DNA from: Anas platyrhynchos
Lineage: Eukaryota; Chordata; Aves; Anseriformes; Anatidae
NCBI RefSeq assembly: GCF_047663525.1
Contig: NC_092604.1
Coordinates: 10,246,001 to 10,310,000, forward strand
Length of the DNA stretch: 64,000 bases
Direction: 5' to 3'
Both the position numbers and the translations under genes were made by a program. This document shows, in pieces, positions 55,685 through 64,000 of this stretch. Below the pieces are notes generated by a model. It was not told the origin of the DNA. It saw nothing but the letters and a program-made list of their open reading frames with translations, and made no database searches. The first letter of the stretch is position 1. Each line of letters begins with the position of its first letter.

Positions 55685-58600
55685 AGAGGGGATGACACCG
55701 GCTGAAGGGAGAGAAAAGAATTTTCAGGCAGCTTGGTACGTATTAAAAAAAGCTCAAATAAAAGCAGGGCAGATTCAGAGCTTTAGTCTAGGCAAAAAGC
55801 ATTACGGATTGCTTGCACATACTTCTCTCTGTATCTCTTATCTGTGCTCCATGGAGCCCACTTACACGGAGACCTGTTAAAGGAATACATCTGTTAAGTA
55901 ACCTCGTGGCACCAAAACCGTATTTTTTTTTTTTTTTTAAACACATTTTCCTGAACGCACACATTCCAGGCATATCTGCGATGTTAGCCAGTGGTCCACG
56001 TCCGATGAGCGCTCATCTCCCCAGCTGACAGCCCCCAAACAGACTTTTTTTCCCCCCTACCCCCGCAGATTAGATCTTTCTTCCAAACGTTAATGGGGGA
56101 AAAATATCATTAGAGCGCCTCATGCCAAGTGGGAACACATGCCCTGCTGGGCTTCCTGCAGGACTGCGCCTGCAGCAACCCCGCTAAAAACCCACCATTT
56201 GGTCCTAACAACCAGTTGCAGATTATATTGCATGCCTGGAGGGCACGAGCAGAGAAACAAATGGGACTGGCCGGCAACGGGTGAGCTGTGATAATAAAGA
56301 TGCTGTTCCCAACTACCTTGCAGCAACCTGCACATTCTTTGACCTGAAACAAATCCGCAATCAGCTGTCAGGGTTCGGAAGCGGACGTCTACCACGGTAC
56401 GTAAAGTTTGGGGCCAAACACTTTGCCTCGAATAAAATAGACCCGAGAGAGTCAATAGTGTATTTCTGTGGGGTGTCGATATCTTGATAATAGGTCGGGA
56501 CCAAAATATTGGCAGCCCGTGTATTTTATTACTCTCTCCAGTTCAGCGATAAGGCAACCGCTGCGTTATTGACTCCGTCGGATTTCTCTTTGCATATTCT
56601 CACCCTGAATATAAAAAGTCCTAATGTGATAACTGTCGATGCCGCAGCCAAAAAAGGCGGGTGATGTAATGGGGAATATTTGCCCTGGCTGATAAGCTAC
56701 TACTGCAGAATTGAGCAAATATGGTAAAACTAATTCAGTATCTCACCATCTTGCCCCAAACAGCACTCAGAGTAATTTTTCCTATAGGCACTAAGTCTTG
56801 TAGCTGTACTACAGGATTGCCCTTGCCAGGACGAGGCCACTCATTACCCCAAGATGCCCAAAAGAGGGGTCTTAACACTACGAGGCCGTATTTAAACATC
56901 CACCTCGCGTGGCCATTCACCTCACCAGCTCTCCTGCCTGCCTCTCATGCTGCAGCCGCTGCCCACAAATTACGAGACGGATACACATCCTATAATCAAA
57001 CCCCGAAGTTCACGCAAGGAACGGAGGAGCCATCACTTTGTAACACGATCCTGTGCTTGGGAAAGACAACTTGTAAGGGGAAAGCTGCAGGGGCACCAGA
57101 AGTGGCATCAGCCGGGCAGGCAGCGCTGGTGGTGTACGTAACGTGCAGCTCCCAGCTCGCTCCAAGCACTTAGCTGCTCACCACCCCAGCCATATCCCCC
57201 TGACTTTATTCACTTCTTGTACAAACCAGTTAAAAACCAGCTAAGCCACAGTAACTTGTGCACAAGAGCATCCCCTCCACGTGCCACCGACCTCTCCAAG
57301 AGCCGGGAAGCAAAGCAGGCGGAGACAACCGGGAGGGATCTGCCTGAAGCCAGATACAATTTCTCTCCCTTTGGGAGGAAAATGGATGGCCGTAGCTCCT
57401 GGTCCCAACAATCTGCAGTTTAATTCCTTCTCTACCGTGCCCATTTTGCTCTGAAAGGCAGAGACTGATGGAGAGGCGAGGCTGGGGCAGAAGACGCCTG
57501 CGGCAGCGCTGAGCTCCACCACCTCCCTCCCTCGCGCCAGGGAGGGGACTGAACTCTGACAAGCCACGTAGATATTTCCCCCTTTTACATCTATTGAGTC
57601 CAATTTAACTGTAACTGCAGTCATTTTACTGCAAATAAGGAAAAACGCTGAATAAAATAAGCACAATTTCCTGTTAATGGCACCTGCTGGTTGATAACTC
57701 TTCGCTCGTCTTTAGGCTTCACCTTTAACTGAATTGTACCTAACAGATACTCAAAACAAATGCAGATTTTCTTCCACCCCATAAAGCAGAGCAGTGCCTC
57801 CCACTAAATTTACGTGCATGATGGGAATTTACAATCTCATGGAGAATATTGCCGTGCCTAGAACAAAACCAGAGCAGCTCATCCCCCGGAAAGCAGTGGA
57901 AAAGGGCTTTATTTCGTGCTTTTAGACTGGAATTGTATCGTCAATTTTAGAAAGCTACAATGAAGATACTAATTACTCTGTTGTTCATCATTAAATACTG
58001 GTGTGTTAGTTTTTTTTAAATAAATGGCCAAAACTTATTTTCCTACCTGCCCTTGCTGAGATTTTTCCCATTAAAATTTCCTTATTAATAATGGTGACGT
58101 GCAGAGTTGCAGTTTTGAAGGAAGCTGCCGTTTTGCAACACTAAACCTTTTGCCAAGAGTCCTGAATTTCTGTCCTGGTCCCACCACTGCTACCGATGGG
58201 TCAAGGAGCATCGCTGCTAACTTCTGTCTGCAGGACAAGGAGACAAGATTTCCTCGTGCCCACGGGTATTTCCATCAAAACCAAGTCAGAGCAAACGACT
58301 GATGTGTTTGTACAGCAGGACCGGGTGATGCTCGAGCCCCGAGGCTCTCCTACAATCACGTCCTGTTGCACTAATACAGACCAACGTCGTGTTGGATGCA
58401 CCACAGAAGCCTGGAGAAGGCAGGGGTGGAGAGAGGTGGCGTGAGCCTTCCTTGGAGGGAAGGGAGGCTGCTTCTTCAACGATGGGTTTCACATTAAATA
58501 AACTTCTTAATTTGTGCTGGTAATTTGATGGACTGTTCATGTGAAGAGAGGCCAGGAGCTGCTGTTGGCCATAAACAGGAGGATCTATCCTGTAGGATAT

Positions 58601-61600
58601 CCGTGTAGGGTCCCATGAACTGGGACCTATCCTCAGCAGCAGCCCCCGAGCGAGGTGCCACTGGGGTCTCCCCGCAGCACGGAGCCAACCCCATCTCCTG
58701 TCACCTCCAACCTCATTAGCAGGACAGGGAAACTCCAACTCCTCCCTGCTAATTGCACAATGACTATTTCCATTCTCTGGAAACAACCCTAAAGCAGCAA
58801 GGATAAAACAGTCTCAAACCTCATCTAGACCAGCTCACCAGCACCAGTCCCGGCAGCTCACAGATTTGGGTGAACGTCTGCTAAGGGAAATGCAAAAGGG
58901 ACTCACATGCTCTGGTCCCCAGCACTATGACAAGACTATTTTTTTCCTGGAAATACTCTAAAAGCAGCTGAATTTGTTTCGCCCAGCACGCTGTCATCCT
59001 GTCTTAAGGCCACTTCCTAAGCTGACATCAATCAGCCGTGCCAGCAGCTGTTTACGAAAACAGACAGGCAGAATTAGATTTTCCTGGAAGACAGACGCTT
59101 CTCTTGTCACCTTAAATACTTCCATGTTCTCTGCATCCATTTCTCCAGCAGCATTTGGAACGGAAGTAATTTTCTATCAGCTCCATGGGGGTAAGGAAGC
59201 AGCGAGGACCATGCACAGCCACACAGTGCACAGAGGTACACAATCCTGAGACTCGCCACCAGACCTGCTTTCGAGCTATCCACGGTAGCAGAACGTATCC
59301 CAGTCCCTGCACTATAAAATTTCTAGAGCATGATAAAGACAAATAATCGCTTCTCAATGACAGCATCCCCAAAGCATAGCTCACAGCAGGAAAAGCAGGG
59401 AAGTGTGGGCACGCACTCCTGACTCCCCTTGTTTGCAGGACTGAAGATCACCCCAATAGGAAATGTTTTCCTAATTTAAGCGTCCTGTTAAAAGGAATTG
59501 CCATCTTTCAGATGCCTACAGCCCAAGTGCTGCATTATAGGACTTGACAGCATGAGCAGGTACCCACTGCTCAGGGCTTCCTCGGCCAGGCTGCACCTTC
59601 CCAGGCTTCTTCAGAAATAAAACCCAAGGTGACCAAAGCTAAAAGAACAAACGCTTCCCTCGCTCCTGCCCTGACAAGTCCGATTTCTCTGTGAGATTCC
59701 AATCCCTTAAAATACCACTTCCATTATTTCAGCTCTCCCCTAAGATCTCATGGATCAGATTTCGGGGCAGGCAGTGGGAAAAGTTACACAGCTTACAGAT
59801 GCACGCAAAGGACCCAAGGGCAAACACACACCTTGGAGCTACTTTGAACCATGTTACAAACAGGGCCCAGTGCTGAAGTGAGCGGGCACTTATAGATCTT
59901 TGCATCCCCTGAACCCCAAATCCGACACTGGAGAGCCCAGCCCCTCTGGATGGGGCTCCAAGAGCACCACCTGCTACACGGGATCGTCTATCCCAGCACA
60001 CGAAACCAGCTGGAAGGTGCATTTATGGCCCAAACTGCAACTGTATTGACATGGTTTGTGTCAACACAAACAGGGTTCAGCAAGTAAGAGTGCTCACGCG
60101 TGGAAGTACAAAGTCCAACCCGCCCACCACTGGGCATTGCAGCTACTTCATTTATTAAAAAATTCTCCAAGACACCTCGCTAAGAGGTCAGGTTTCTCAA
60201 GCTCAGTCTGCTGATGCAATGAAACAACAGGGAGGGCTAATGCTTTGGGTAACTAGTTCCTAGAAGACAACTTGGATTCTTCTTTTTCAGGTGCAGCCAC
60301 TTGTGTGAGCCACCCAGACAGCTCAGTGTGGTGCAGCCTTCCCCAAATTCATGCTAAAATCAAATATTATTGAAGGCAATGCCAAAATAGGCCCTATTCA
60401 CGCCTCCTACTGCAACAGTGTTTCTGGAATGGAAGGAGCACTGTAAGATGACATCATTTGAAGTGATGTCCACAATCAGACATTCGCTGAGTACTGCTCT
60501 AAGGAGAGCTGATGCTGGAAACTGCTGGAAAGGAAGAAGAGGCCAGAACACGTTTGCAAGCCATTTCTTTGCAGTCGCTCTAGCCTAGCAATTCAAACCA
60601 CACTAAACACATCTGCCTGATCACAAAAAAAAGCAGCGAGCTTCACGGTTCACTGCCTGACAGCCAAGCACCTTCCCACACCGAAACCAGCACGAAACAA
60701 CAACACGAGGCCTCCGGCTTCTCGCAAACACAGCGATGCTCCAGCTCGAGATACGAGGGGCAGGGGTGCACACAAACCAACCCACTTCTTCCTACGACAC
60801 CAAACCGAGCAAGCAGCAGCCTCCTGCTCAAACAGAGCCAACGCCAGAGAACAAAGTGGGTCGTGGCATAGGTTCAGACAGCAGTAACGCCAGCCAGCCA
60901 GAGGCTCCACATGAAAGGAACGTCTGCCCGTGCTCCAGCACGCTTTTCGGCACGAGCAGCAGACGTGCAGTGTTTTCAGCCCCTGCCTCGTGCAGCTTTG
61001 TGTCAGAAAACAAAAAAAAACAACCAACTTTCAAAATGAAGTGCTGGGAAAAAGCTTTACACTTCTCCTAAATGTCTCTGCAGGAAGGAATCAACCTGCA
61101 GAACTGGCCGGCTGAGTAAAAACACCAGACAAGGACGACACGGACACATTTTGGGGGGATAACCAGCCACAGGAAAAGGTGAATTCTATATATACAGCAG
61201 CACAGATACAAACACTTTTCTTGTAACAGCACACATTAGATTTGTAAAGAAAAAAAAAAAGTTCTTTCTTGTTCCCAACGTCAAGAAACTACTTATTTTA
61301 GAAGTGTAACAATTCATACAACTCATTACATTTACCAGATTTACCCAGTAGATTATTCTTTGGCTGTAACCAGTGTTAATGCTTCAGAGATTTAAGAATT
61401 CTCAAAGAATAACCACGAGAAAAGTTACACCTCCTATAGGAAGTTTCCCTCCAGCCCAAATCCACTTACATCCGTACCATTTCTCCTTAAAATTCACATC
61501 ACAAGGCAAAACAATCAGAGCTCAACAGCCATTCATCTGCCGTGCTATGCCAACTGCTATCCATGGGATGAAACGTATATAATACTGCCCCTAGGCACTG

Positions 61601-62059
61601 CCAGGTCCCAGAAAACAAGGCTTGCCAGGGAAGGCCAGCTTGCTTGCACACACCTGGTACCGTACACATGGGTTCCAAGCAGCCCCCTCCCCTCCTCAGA
61701 CCACCACGGAACAAGATTTAAACTGCAGAGTGAGATGGCTAAACCCCAAATTCACGAGCTAAGAAAAGAACGGCCTCAAATCAGGAATACTAATGCCCAG
61801 GAGCCCTGTGCAAGACCAAACAGCATGGGGAGGCGTGCGTAACATTTCCGAGCACAAGCAGCATTGATTTCTGTCCTTAAAGCAGGCAGCTGCCTCCCGC
61901 ACACCTATTTCAGGAGCCGTATGCACAAGGCTGGCTCAGCAGAGCCCGCTTACCTCCATCATCCAGGGGCCGCTTCTGCACTCCATAACCATAGACCGAA
62001 GGGTCCACGAGTGTTGTAGAATTATTCAAGTGAGGAATATCTCCGATTTTAGCAGCAAT
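30613..62059 (-). CDS. FUBP3: FUBP3, far upstream element-binding protein 3, partial (5' end outside window), 17 coding exons
   Basis: FUBP3 (FBP3/MARTA2) binds single-stranded DNA of the FUSE type and AU-rich RNA through KH domains and acts in transcription and mRNA control. Seventeen exons join in phase to 1554 nt, 517 codons plus TAG. Counting from the first codon here: [20 protein letters not shown] and [16 protein letters not shown]1 about 47-112 (GRGG at 66-69); KH2 about 131-200 (GKGG 151-154); KH3 about 226-297 (GRNG 242-245); an [10 protein letters not shown] linker; KH4 about 327-398 (GKGG 343-346); then a Pro/Gln-rich tail with AWEEYYKK (464-471) and AWAEYYRQQ (491-499), the transactivation-type tyrosine motifs. 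The first exon (MAEL...VRQ in human, about 28 codons) is not in the window. The protein is 27 residues shorter than human in one place, between PHQ and [14 protein letters not shown]1 and KHSRP are excluded by the short N-terminal part and the linker. Confidence 0.95.
31709..31836 (-). CDS. FUBP3: FUBP3 exon W16 (second tyrosine motif)
   Basis: Encodes [20 protein letters not shown] to [10 protein letters not shown]. The acceptor is CTCCAG. The donor is a poor GTCTGT; reading through it would add VCIRVP and stop. Confidence 0.94.
32549..32620 (-). CDS. FUBP3: FUBP3 exon W15 (first tyrosine motif)
   Basis: Encodes [20 protein letters not shown] then KKQ between split Ser codons. Acceptor GCACAG, donor GTGAGT. 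Confidence 0.94.
32621..36581 (-). other. FUBP3 intron W14-W15, nothing else seen
   Basis: About 4 kb. Open frames are scattered and short to moderate, with no recognisable domains. No mobile element or RNA gene was recognised. A 12-base A run lies near 35044. Confidence 0.5.
36582..36658 (-). CDS. FUBP3: FUBP3 exon W14 (Gln-rich tail)
   Basis: Encodes [20 protein letters not shown] then GQQVP. Joining W13 to W14 makes an Asn codon and keeps the frame, although the human protein as I recall it has about 27 more residues at this junction. Acceptor CTGCAG, donor GTAAGT. Confidence 0.92.
37143..37216 (-). CDS. FUBP3: FUBP3 exon W13 (Gly/Pro-rich tail)
   Basis: Encodes [20 protein letters not shown] then TPHQ and two bases (AA). 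Acceptor GACAG, donor GTAAGC. Confidence 0.92.
38052..38212 (-). CDS. FUBP3: FUBP3 exon W12 (KH4)
   Basis: Encodes [20 protein letters not shown] through RHLIDEKVG (161 nt). The donor was set at GTAAGT so that the next exon continues as GTSMGG. Acceptor TTCAG. Confidence 0.94.
38213..42736 (-). other. FUBP3 intron W11-W12, nothing else seen
   Basis: About 4.5 kb of mixed sequence without a supported gene. Simple A-rich stretches with interspersed C lie near 40680-40725. Confidence 0.5.
42737..42878 (-). CDS. FUBP3: FUBP3 exon W11 (Arg-Gly linker, start of KH4)
   Basis: Encodes [20 protein letters not shown], then [20 protein letters not shown] and CGLVIGK plus one base. The Arg-Gly repeat between KH3 and KH4 is typical of the family. 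Acceptor CCAAG, donor GTAGGT. Confidence 0.95.
43970..44070 (-). CDS. FUBP3: FUBP3 exon W10 (end of KH3)
   Basis: Encodes [20 protein letters not shown] to LILTAQ after a split Asp codon (101 nt). Acceptor TTCACAG, donor GTGGGT. Confidence 0.95.
44738..44840 (-). CDS. FUBP3: FUBP3 exon W9 (KH3)
   Basis: Encodes [20 protein letters not shown] to VRIQFKP plus one base, with the KH3 GRNG loop. Acceptor CATCAG; the donor GTTTGT is weak. Confidence 0.95.
45220..45324 (-). CDS. FUBP3: FUBP3 exon W8 (KH2-KH3 linker)
   Basis: Thirty-five codons, [20 protein letters not shown] to MGGGSIE. Acceptor TGTAG, donor GTATGT. Confidence 0.95.
47205..47303 (-). CDS. FUBP3: FUBP3 exon W7 (rest of KH2)
   Basis: Thirty-three codons, [20 protein letters not shown] to GDAFKVQ. 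Acceptor CTTCAG, donor GTACGT. Confidence 0.96.
48170..48332 (-). CDS. FUBP3: FUBP3 exon W6 (start of KH2)
   Basis: Encodes [20 protein letters not shown] through [16 protein letters not shown] (163 nt). The acceptor TTCCAAG lacks a C before AG. The donor GTGCGC is below average. Confidence 0.95.
50938..50995 (-). CDS. FUBP3: FUBP3 exon W5 (end of KH1)
   Basis: Encodes [20 protein letters not shown] with split codons at both ends (58 nt). Acceptor TTGCAG, donor GTGAGT. Confidence 0.95.
51842..51913 (-). CDS. FUBP3: FUBP3 exon W4 (KH1 GXXG loop)
   Basis: Encodes [20 protein letters not shown] plus IAP, carrying the KH1 GRGG loop. Acceptor TTTCAG, donor GTAAGA. Confidence 0.95.
53337..53386 (-). 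CDS. FUBP3: FUBP3 exon W3 (start of KH1)
   Basis: A 50-nt exon encoding [16 protein letters not shown], the first strand and helix of KH1. Acceptor TTCCAG after a T-rich tract, donor GTAAGT. Confidence 0.94.
53520..53610 (+). mobile_element. probable CR1-type LINE fragment
   Basis: The segment TATCATAGGGAAAATC... TTTGGAAGGGACCTC resembles the well-known CR1 3'-region signature in birds and reptiles (ATCATAGAAT... TTGGAAGGGACCTC). It is short, diverged and lacks any reverse transcriptase frame. It lies in FUBP3 intron W2-W3 and supports a sauropsid source. Confidence 0.5.
55280..55313 (-). CDS. FUBP3: FUBP3 exon W2 (34-nt short exon)
   Basis: Encodes [11 protein letters not shown] between split codons. 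Only 34 nt long and separated from W1 by a 6.6-kb intron. Acceptor CCACAG, donor GTAAGC. The phase (2 bases, 10 codons, 2 bases) closes exactly. Confidence 0.9.
55654..55681. repeat. A homopolymer, 28 nt
   Basis: An uninterrupted A run on the plus strand in FUBP3 intron W1-W2, only about 340 bp from the 34-nt exon W2. It could be a retrosequence tail, but nothing recognisable precedes it. Confidence 0.9.
56380..56720. promoter_or_regulatory. candidate conserved element in FUBP3 intron
   Basis: About 340 bp that is AT-rich yet keeps many CG dinucleotides (GTGTCGATATC, GGTCGGGACC, GCGATAAGG, CCGTCGG, TGTCGATGCCGC). Methylated introns usually lose CG, so retention suggests constraint or lack of methylation. 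No frame looks coding. Confidence 0.4.
57560..58100. promoter_or_regulatory. candidate conserved element in FUBP3 intron
   Basis: A long AT-rich, repeat-free stretch with TAATTACTC, CATTAAATA, TTCATCATT and CCATTAAAATT cores, plus CG-containing words such as TTATTTCGTGC and GTATCGTCAA. It resembles a developmental enhancer in composition; conservation was not tested. Confidence 0.4.
61954..62059 (-). CDS. FUBP3: FUBP3 exon W1 (probably gene exon 2)
   Basis: Encodes [20 protein letters not shown], then [15 protein letters not shown] plus one base (106 nt). Acceptor TTTACAG, donor GTAAGC. It must be preceded by an exon ending in phase 0, which lies right of the window. Confidence 0.94.
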
Positions 62060-64000
62060 CTGTAAAAAAAACAGAGGAGAAAAATACAGTTAGTGCATTT
62101 GCAGTTTCAACCACCAGAGCTACCCGTTCTTTCTCCCAACAAAGCCTTCACCCCAGTGCAATCTTCTCCCAGCTCTTTTCTGTATAGGTGGCTTTATAAA
62201 AAGCCCTAAGCAAGCAGCACTTTATTTGTACAGCAACCAGCCTTCCTCGTGCTTTGGCTATTTGTTTAATTAAGATCACGTTCGCCCAGCTCCTCTTCCT
62301 GGTCACGAGTACGTATTTACTGCCTGCGATATTATATTCAGATTTGTTTGTGCGTTCAGCTGAGGAGCTGAATCTAGCAAAGAGCTGAGCGAGCTCCCCG
62401 GCTCCGTCCCGGGGAAGCCACCGCCGTGTAGGAGGACACAGGCTCCTGCTGTATCTGCGCACATCCAGAGCCACAGAAACGCAGACGTGGGCATCAGTGG
62501 GGGTGAGGGGAGGGGAAGGCGAGGAATGTGAAGATACACAGCACAAGGACGGGGTTGGGAACTCCTCGCTGAGGGCCTGGCTCAGCCTGAGCTTACTGCA
62601 CGAAGAATAAGCCACTGGGCAAGCTGTTAGCCCAGAATGAGCTGCAATTTCCTGCAGCAGTCAATGCTTGAGTGGCTGTGTGTGTGCCTGTGCCTCTGCT
62701 TCCAGCCCGCAGAGGAGCACCAGCCATTCCCAGGGGAGCTGAGACACGAGGAGGACACAGAGGAAAGAAGAGATGCTCTGGCATTACAGTGAGGGCACCG
62801 GGGTGAGCAAAAAAACAGGTGAGAGGCACACACCTCGCTCACACTCAGTAAGAGTGAAAGCTGAGCTCGTCTCTAACGACACGTGGGACACACCAGGATC
62901 AAGCTGTCACCTGCTCCCCCAGCCAGGTCTAGAAGCCGTACAGGTGCAGGACTTCAGGGCTGCTCTGAGCTTCTGCAGCCTTCGGGGCACCCTGGCACAC
63001 GTAAAGGGCTTTGCTAGAGCAAGCAAGCGCAGAACAAACTAGCTGCAGGAAAAAAATATACATATTCTGGGTATTCTACAGCATTTGCTGCCTTTCCCAG
63101 CAAAAAAAAGAAAATCACCAGATATAATGTGTGCCTGGAGTCTGATCACACTCTATTACAGCTGAGATTTCACCGGAGAAGCAGAAGCAGCAGAAGGAAT
63201 AGATGGAAAAAGAGCATTTTACACAGATGTGCTTTAAACGAAGGCAAGGGCAAACGAGAAATATAACTAAAGGTGGCTCTAAAATTTAAGTTTTATTGCA
63301 ACAGAAAGACATCCGCAGTAACTCTGGTTGTTGACACCATCAACTGCTGCAGAGGAATAAACAACTGCCCAGGATGCAGAACCACAGGGTAGGGAAAAAA
63401 TGCTGTTTGAAATAACCTCGGAAGATTGAGGGCACTGCTTTTAGAAAGAGAATAGAAAACATTCCCTTCAATGCCTCGCATGAAAAGGGCTCCAAGTTTT
63501 GACCATTTTCTCATTCTGACCATTCCTTCCTGTCCTCTTTTAGAAAGGCAGCAACTTCGTTGGATCAGAAGTGCCAGCAGCCCGAGGATAAAATCCTGCC
63601 ACTTTTACCCACAGGATTTTGACTGGTTTTTGGACAAACAACTGAAAACACAACACCAGACCATGAAACCCCCAGTTGGACTGAGCTAGCCCCCAAAAAG
63701 GAAGAACTGTTCGGTCATAACCTCATTTTAGTGCCCCAACCAGCACAGCGACCACGTGGCAAAGCTCTGACAACAAGCACGCCGCGTGTCCGCATGTCCA
63801 AGAGCGAATAAGCTCACAGGAAAATAATTCTGAAAGCATCAACACGGACGAGCCCCTGTCTGTTCTGCAACAGAAAGCATCAGGTGAGGCCTTGCTTTTT
63901 GCTGACTGCACCCAGAGTGGCAGCCCCTTACCCACAGGCTTCCCTGTTACGTTTGGGATGCAGAGGATTTTAGTGAAGGTACGAAGAGCACAGGTGTCTT
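62060..64000 (-). other. FUBP3 first intron (partial), no exon 1 found
   Basis: From the W1 acceptor to the window edge. I searched for the expected exon ending in (A/V)RQ and for MAELVQG-like coding sequence and found neither. There is no CpG island, so the FUBP3 promoter is outside. Confidence 0.55.

Larger units (their letters stand above)
55314..61953 (-). other. FUBP3 intron W1-W2 (6.6 kb)
   Basis: The largest intron fully in the window. It carries two enhancer-like islands (listed separately) and the 28-nt A run. No additional exon that keeps the frame was recognised. Confidence 0.55.

Noticed and set aside
62060..64000. FUBP3 first coding exon
   Set aside because: Looked for coding sequence ending (A/V)RQ before a good donor and for an N-terminus like MAELVQG; none found, and there is no CpG island, so it lies outside the window.

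Overview
The window is ordinary vertebrate nuclear DNA, most likely avian. Genes are split into many short GT-AG exons, introns are compact, CpG islands mark gene starts, and there is one probable CR1-type LINE scrap. I see no prokaryotic, phage, CRISPR or tRNA/rRNA content. All three genes I can support lie on the minus strand and read right to left: FUBP3 (partial, about 29.2 to beyond 64 kb), PRDM12 (about 11.4-19.4 kb) and EXOSC2 (about 5.57-10.4 kb). This order matches the FUBP3-PRDM12-EXOSC2-ABL1 block of human 9q34. The CpG-rich left end (1 to about 650) is therefore probably the start of ABL1, whose coding part lies off the left edge.

Layout. 1-650: CpG island. 650-5560: intergenic DNA with no convincing gene. 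5565-10370: EXOSC2, nine coding exons, 294 aa, the RRP4 cap subunit of the RNA exosome. Its start codon sits in a TISU-type element and one intron carries minor (U12) spliceosome signals. 10.4-11.4 kb: a short intergenic gap. 11430-19336: PRDM12, five coding exons, 351 aa, a PR-domain and zinc-finger regulator of sensory neurons. It lacks the C-terminal polyalanine run of the human protein. 19.4-29.2 kb: GC-rich intergenic DNA with a long CA repeat beside the PRDM12 start. AT-rich islands inside it look like conserved enhancers, including a 29-bp element present twice. 29220-62059: FUBP3, seventeen coding exons in the window (517 codons plus stop), four KH domains and two C-terminal tyrosine-rich motifs. 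The first coding exon (about 28 codons) lies off the right edge.

The genes do not form one pathway. EXOSC2 (RNA decay and processing) and FUBP3 (single-stranded nucleic-acid binding) are broadly expressed. PRDM12 is a tightly regulated developmental gene, and the non-coding islands around it and inside FUBP3 introns suggest a regulatory domain reaching into its neighbour. Exon boundaries were set by reading splice sites and checking that phases close: EXOSC2 885 nt, PRDM12 1056 nt, FUBP3 1554 nt. Comparisons with human proteins are from memory, not from an alignment. I found no new biological system. The most useful observations are the repeated TISU/YY1 units and U12 intron of EXOSC2, the duplicated 29-bp element near PRDM12, the missing polyalanine run, and a missing 27-residue segment in FUBP3.
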